Below are positions 60,626-64,000 of a DNA stretch of 64,000 nucleotides, one piece after another. A program made the translations under genes and the position numbers. Numbering within the stretch: position 1 is the first letter of the stretch; every line of letters starts with the position of its first letter. The notes beneath the pieces are model-generated. The model had not been told where the DNA came from and did no database searches. It saw nothing but the letters and a program-made list of their open reading frames with translations. Origin of the DNA: Kibdelosporangium banguiense (GTDB taxonomy: Bacteria > Actinomycetota > Actinomycetes > Mycobacteriales > Pseudonocardiaceae); assembly GCF_017876405.1 (NCBI RefSeq), contig NZ_JAGINW010000001.1, forward strand, positions 5,965,203-6,029,202, read 5' to 3'.

Positions 60626-61051
60626 TCAATCGTCCTGTTCGGACACCACCTTCAGGTGGGAATACCGGCCCGGTCGCGACGACGGCGGCGGCGCGTCGCC
60701 AGGTTCGATGATCTGCATCCGCAACCGCTGCCGATCCTCCGGGGTAGCGCCCAGTTTCCCCACCCTCAAACGCAGTTCCGGCGCGACCGACGCCACACCC
60801 GACCACAACTCAGCGTGCAGCAAAGCCGTGTCCAGCAGGAAGTCCCAGTCCGTAGGGGTCATGGACTGTGCCTGCGGTGAGGTACGCCAGGTGTTCCACC
60901 ACCGACGGGTCTGTTCCGGCCAGTCCACTGTGTCCGGCAGTTCAGGCCCCCGTACCTCACCGTCCGTGACAACGACAGTGGTCGGGGTCGGATCGACGTT
61001 GCGGCGTCGCCGTTTCGATGGGTCTTTCGGTGTGGGGCCACGACCGGCCAT
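60626..61051 (-). CDS. Terminase small subunit
   Basis: 141 residues beginning MAGRGPTPKDPSKRRRRN, the typical basic start of actinophage small terminases; then WPEQTRRWWNTWRTSPQAQS. ATG 61051 chosen; an in-frame ATG at 61072 is possible and would overlap the upstream gene by 4 bp. Confidence 0.85.
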   Translation of the reverse strand: MAGRGPTPKDPSKRRRRNVDPTPTTVVVTDGEVRGPELPDTVDWPEQTRRWWNTWRTSPQAQSMTPTDWDFLLDTALLHAELWSGVASVAPELRLRVGKLGATPEDRQRLRMQIIEPGDAPPPSSRPGRYSHLKVVSEQDD

Positions 61052-61068
61052 GGCCACCACCACCGATG

Positions 61069-62127
61069 TCATTCGTGCGCGTACAAGGCGCGCGCGTGCT
61101 CGTCGATGTCGAAGTCCGGCCCAAGTTGTTCGCTGCTGACTTCGAAGTATCGAGACGGCAGGGCCGCCTCGGCCAGCTCTTGAGTTCCATGAAGTTGCAA
61201 GTTGCACACCATGCAGAAGAAGACCCGGGGGCCGAGGCTCGCCCGCCAATACGACACTACAACGCCGTCGTACTCACCATTGCCCAACGCCTCTACTTCG
61301 TAGTCAGAATCCCGGGCGACGTCTACGTCCCCGAAGAGCCGAGCCTTTGACCCACACTCAGGGCAGACACAGTCAACTACGCCGCCGCTGGGGAAGAAGT
61401 CGTCTGGATCAAGGGTCCGTCGTTGCCCTTCAAGTTCGCCGCATGCCATGTCGAACGCGGCTTCACCAAGGGCTTCCTCCAGCCGAGTCAGCCGCGCGCG
61501 GGCCGTAGCCATCTTGACCGCGACTTGGCGGGAGATCTCCGTCCTATGCTCGTCCAGGAGCGCATCAACCGTGTAGATGTGTAGCCCGAAGAAATCTTTT
61601 CGCTCGATGCTTAGCCGCTCCAGCAGCACTCCGAGGACAGACAAGCAGTCGAGCAGGACGTACCGCAGCTCCCCAGTGGCACCTACGTGAATCGCCCCGT
61701 TGCGGACATCAGCGATGCGCTTTTGCCGATCCTTGGCCACTGGAAGGTCGCCGAGCAGTTTGACCAAGCGATTTATCACGACCTGTAGGCCGATGGTCTT
61801 GATGCCTTTGGCCATCAGATCAGGCTGGGTAGCGAGCAGGAATAGCGACGCCTCGTGCTGGTCGGTCAGCTGGACCAGCAGGACTGGGTTCTCCCGCCAA
61901 AGGGTCGCCTTCCCGAGCAGCTCTACAGCCATAGGCGCCATTACGGCCACTTTGGCCTGGTCACCCTCGGTCCAGGCGTCGAGAGCCTCGCCGATCCAGC
62001 GCTTGGCGCCTGTGATCAGCACCGCCTCAGACGTCGCCTTCGCATCTGGCGTGGTCAAGGCAGAGGCGTGTGCTGTGTTCTGCTTCGATTCGGATGATGC
62101 GGTCACTCCCGTAGCATGCCACCACAC
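61069..62127 (-). CDS. HEPN-motif protein with C-terminal zinc finger, candidate phage-borne RNase
   Basis: 352 residues. A helical N-terminal domain (about 30-180) holds DVRNGAIHVG, i.e. Arg142-x4-His147, the RX4-6H motif of HEPN ribonucleases. A C-terminal part has CVCPECGS (about 253-258) and CMVCNLQL (about 305-308), enough for one zinc site. The gene sits between HNH and small terminase. Start uncertain: GTG 62127 or GTG 62106. HEPN RNases occur in toxin and abortive-infection systems; no antitoxin-like partner is adjacent. Confidence 0.65.
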   Translation of the reverse strand: MWWHATGVTASSESKQNTAHASALTTPDAKATSEAVLITGAKRWIGEALDAWTEGDQAKVAVMAPMAVELLGKATLWRENPVLLVQLTDQHEASLFLLATQPDLMAKGIKTIGLQVVINRLVKLLGDLPVAKDRQKRIADVRNGAIHVGATGELRYVLLDCLSVLGVLLERLSIERKDFFGLHIYTVDALLDEHRTEISRQVAVKMATARARLTRLEEALGEAAFDMACGELEGQRRTLDPDDFFPSGGVVDCVCPECGSKARLFGDVDVARDSDYEVEALGNGEYDGVVVSYWRASLGPRVFFCMVCNLQLHGTQELAEAALPSRYFEVSSEQLGPDFDIDEHARALYAHE

Positions 62128-62237
62128 CCGGTGTCAGTCGCCCACGTTTCCGTCAGACTCCAGACCCGTACATAGTCTTAGGAGGGTAGGGAATGGGTCG
62201 TGTTTCCCCTGGTCAGCCTCGCGGCTCCGGGTACCCC

Positions 62238-62555
62238 CTACCTGGTCCGTCCCCTCCACCCGTAGTTGCACGCAGCGTGAGCAGCGCCCAGTGGTCCATT
62301 TCGGCCACCGAAGCGAATCGGAATGATGTGTTCAGCTGTCCTGGGCTCATTGGGCAGGAAGGGGATGCCACACAGACAGCAGTGGGTGGCCGTGGCGATG
62401 ACGGCTTCGCGGCGTCGTCGGTACGCGGCACCGTATCCACGCTGGGTGGTGCTCCCTCGCCGGGCGGATCGGACCCGTTCACGCTGCCGCCGGCAAGAAA
62501 CGCAACGCGTCGCAGTCGTGGGGGTACGACAGTCCAGACAGGGCCGCTTTGCCAT
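62238..62555 (-). CDS. Phage HNH endonuclease
   Basis: 105 residues with zinc pairs CLDC and CVSC near the N-terminus, CCLCGIPF, and TAEHIIPIRFGG...HAACNYGWRG as HNH core. HNH proteins next to terminase help DNA cutting at packaging in many siphoviruses. Confidence 0.88.
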   Translation of the reverse strand: MAKRPCLDCRTPTTATRCVSCRRQRERVRSARRGSTTQRGYGAAYRRRREAVIATATHCCLCGIPFLPNEPRTAEHIIPIRFGGRNGPLGAAHAACNYGWRGRTR

Positions 62556-62615
62556 GGCAGCTCACCGTCCAACGCCGCGCTATCGTGTCCACGCGCGACA
62601 CCTCATCGCGGCTAG

Positions 62616-62956
62616 TCAGGCCAGTTCTGTGATTCCGTACAGGATGCGCAGGCGATGCCCGGTGGTGTCGCTGTGCGTCCATGGCAAGTTGACACGCGAT
62701 GGGTTCTCCAAGGTTGCGGTGTAGCCAGGCACCCGATTCAACGGCGTTAGTTGCATGATGTCGTTCAGAGCGGTGAGGGCAGCGGGAAACAGCTTGTTGA
62801 TGAAGCGGCGCACATCCAGCACGAGTTGCCCGGCGAGCGGGTCGGCTGGCTTTGGCGCGCCCGTGCGCCGGACAGTGACGCTGTAGCGGCCAGTCCCTGG
62901 CAACCACTTAGCCTGGATCCACCGATGAATTGTCGTGCGGGGCGGCGTGTAATAAG
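62616..62956 (-). pseudogene. 3' part of a prophage gene cut by the IS element
   Basis: The minus-strand frame from 62956 down to 62616 encodes a plausible basic protein end (IHRWIQAKWLPGTGRYSVTV..., LVLDVRRFINKLFPAALTAL..., ending RILYGITELA). No start is found before the frame meets the IS end, so the 5' part must lie beyond the IS, outside the window. Confidence 0.6.
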
Positions 62957-63030
62957 TGAAAGTGCCTTCTGACCTGCGATAATGAGAGTCTCTGAGGTTC
63001 TCAAGTCGCGTGTGGTGGAAGGCACTTTCA
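62957..63030. repeat. 13-bp inverted repeat at IS left end
   Basis: TGAAAGTGCCTTC (62957-62969) and GAAGGCACTTTCA (63018-63030) are exact inverse copies around 48 bp. The outer arm is probably the left terminal repeat; the inner arm sits directly before the transposase GTG and may control its translation. Confidence 0.7.
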
Positions 63031-64000
63031 GTGAGATTGTCGCATAGGTGGTCGAGGGCGTCCGTCCGGTTCGATGAAGAGAATCTCGTGTCGTGCGCGG
63101 GGTTGGTGCCGGTGATGGCACTGGCCGAACGGGCCAGGATGTCGCAGCTGGTCACGGAGAAAGTGGAGATCACGAACGCGCCGATCCCGTCGACCGGAGC
63201 GAACCCGGCGGGGAAGGTCGCCGCGATCGTAGCCGGGATGGTCGCAGGCGCGGACTGTATCGATGATCTGGATGTGATCCGCCACGGCGGAATGAAACGG
63301 CTGTTCAGCGGGGTGTACGCGCCCTCGACGCTGGGATCGTTCCTGCGGTCGTTCACCCACGGCCACGTCCTGCAGTTGACCGCGGTGCTGCGTGCGATGC
63401 TGGCCACGCTCGCCACCACAACGCCGGTGCTCGCAGGGGTAGAGCAGATGACCTATGTGGACATTGATTCGCTGCTGCGCCGTGTGTATGGCAAGAAGAA
63501 GCGGGGCGCGCGGTTCGGGCCTGCGAAGGTCGGTGGCTACTCGCTGCTGTTACGCGGGTTGTCGCCGCTGGTGGCGACGATCTCCAGCCCGCTCGCGGCG
63601 CCGCTGATCGCCGCGATGCGGCTGCGTGGTGGCAACGCCGGCTCCGCGCGGGGCGCGGCCGGTCTGCTCGCCGAGGCCTTGAACACTGCGAAAGCGGCCG
63701 GAGCACGGGCAAGGATCCTGGTGCGTGCCGATTCGGCCTACTACGCCGGCGCCGTGGTGTCCGCCGCTCGCCGCGCGGGCGCCCGATTCTCCATCACCGT
63801 GACCCACAACCGTGCGATCCAGGCCGCGATCGCGACCATCCCCGCCGATGCGTGGATCCCGGTGCGCTACCCCGGCGCGGTCGAGGATCCCGACACCGGG
63901 GAGCTGATCTCCGATGCCGAGGTCGCCGACACCGGGTACACCGCGTTCGCCGGGACCCGCCACGAGATCACCGCGCGACTGGTGGTGCGCCGGGTGAAAG
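63031..64000 (+). CDS. IS1380-family transposase (C-terminus cut by window edge)
   Basis: 323 codons seen from GTG 63031 (VRLSHRWSRASVRFDEENLV). Family marks: CAGLVPVMALAERA, AGMVAGADCIDDLDVIRHGG, then YVDIDSLLRRVYG (first catalytic Asp region of the DDE fold) and ILVRADSAYYAGAVV (second Asp). The last catalytic Glu lies outside. Confidence 0.88.
   Translation, partial: MRLSHRWSRASVRFDEENLVSCAGLVPVMALAERARMSQLVTEKVEITNAPIPSTGANPAGKVAAIVAGMVAGADCIDDLDVIRHGGMKRLFSGVYAPSTLGSFLRSFTHGHVLQLTAVLRAMLATLATTTPVLAGVEQMTYVDIDSLLRRVYGKKKRGARFGPAKVGGYSLLLRGLSPLVATISSPLAAPLIAAMRLRGGNAGSARGAAGLLAEALNTAKAAGARARILVRADSAYYAGAVVSAARRAGARFSITVTHNRAIQAAIATIPADAWIPVRYPGAVEDPDTGELISDAEVADTGYTAFAGTRHEITARLVVRRVK

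Larger units (their letters stand above)
37370..62956. mobile_element. Siphovirus-type prophage (right end outside or hidden by IS)
   Basis: A large serine integrase on + at the left, then a continuous late-gene block on - : HNH, small and large terminase, portal, protease, capsid, connectors, tail tube, tail chaperone, tape measure, tail tip, endolysin, holin. Interposed genes of nuclease type look like cargo. The early and lysogeny regions (repressor, replication) are not in the window. The true left boundary is somewhere in 36,610-37,405. Confidence 0.9.
62957..64000 (+). mobile_element. IS1380-family insertion sequence (right end outside window)
   Basis: Left inverted repeat at 62957, then an IS1380-type transposase that runs off the edge. 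It interrupts a prophage gene. The right repeat and target duplication are not visible. Confidence 0.8.

Noticed and set aside
62570..62956. Right end (attR) of the prophage just before the IS
   Set aside because: No repeat of left-junction sequence was found here, and a broken phage-like gene continues past the IS insertion point.
1..64000. CRISPR array
   Set aside because: No set of regularly spaced repeats was found; the only close repeats are the LysM pair, the Gly-His hexamers and the regulon operators.

Overview
The window is high-GC DNA with GTG/TTG starts, ATGA-type gene overlaps and actinobacterial families (MEDS/HATPase regulator, MAB_1171c-type membrane protein, DUF4331, DUF222-HNH, DUF6457). 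It most resembles a filamentous actinomycete of the Pseudonocardiaceae; that placement is inference. All calls were made by eye and no database was searched.

Positions 1-15,000 are mixed chromosomal genes: a secreted GH3 glycosidase cut by the left edge, a DUF4331/TPR/nickel-cobalt-transporter operon, divergent secreted and membrane proteins with a membrane Ser/Thr kinase, a MAB_1171c-type membrane protein, an oxidoreductase, a MEDS-HATPase regulator and an internally shortened SbnB-like protein.

Positions 15,020-32,765 look like one oxalate/formate regulon. They hold a PanE-type reductase (candidate oxalyl-CoA reductase), an abnormal SelB with a DUF6457 protein, an operon of ThDP enzyme (probable oxalyl-CoA decarboxylase), formyl-CoA:oxalate CoA-transferase, fused NDP-forming acyl-CoA synthetase, Nramp-like transporter, small membrane protein and TerC, two oxalate:formate-antiporter-like MFS proteins, a GntR/FCD regulator and SucCD. 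Six near-identical 15-bp sites (consensus TGTATRCWGTATRCA) lie in front of these units. The proposed flow is: antiporters bring in oxalate, Frc (with acyl-CoA synthetase or SucCD supplying CoA) makes oxalyl-CoA, the ThDP enzyme decarboxylates it to formyl-CoA or the PanE-like enzyme reduces it to glyoxylate, and formate goes to a formate dehydrogenase outside the window, which would explain the SelB and DUF6457 genes. Cobalamin genes cobL-cobM-cobK follow directly, then a DUF222-HNH gene.

From about 37,370 to at least 62,956 there is a siphovirus-type prophage. It starts with a large serine integrase on the + strand, and the late genes run on the - strand from HNH endonuclease and terminase (right) to endolysin and holin (left). 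The order is classical: terminases, portal, HK97 protease, capsid, connectors, tail tube, frameshifted tail chaperone, tape measure, tail tip, lysis. Non-structural genes interrupt it: a Mrr-like nuclease with a lipoprotein, a Schlafen/AlbA_2-like protein, and a HEPN-motif zinc-finger protein; all are candidate defence or exclusion genes. An IS1380-type element begins at about 62,957, splits a prophage gene and runs off the right edge, so the prophage's right end is not visible.
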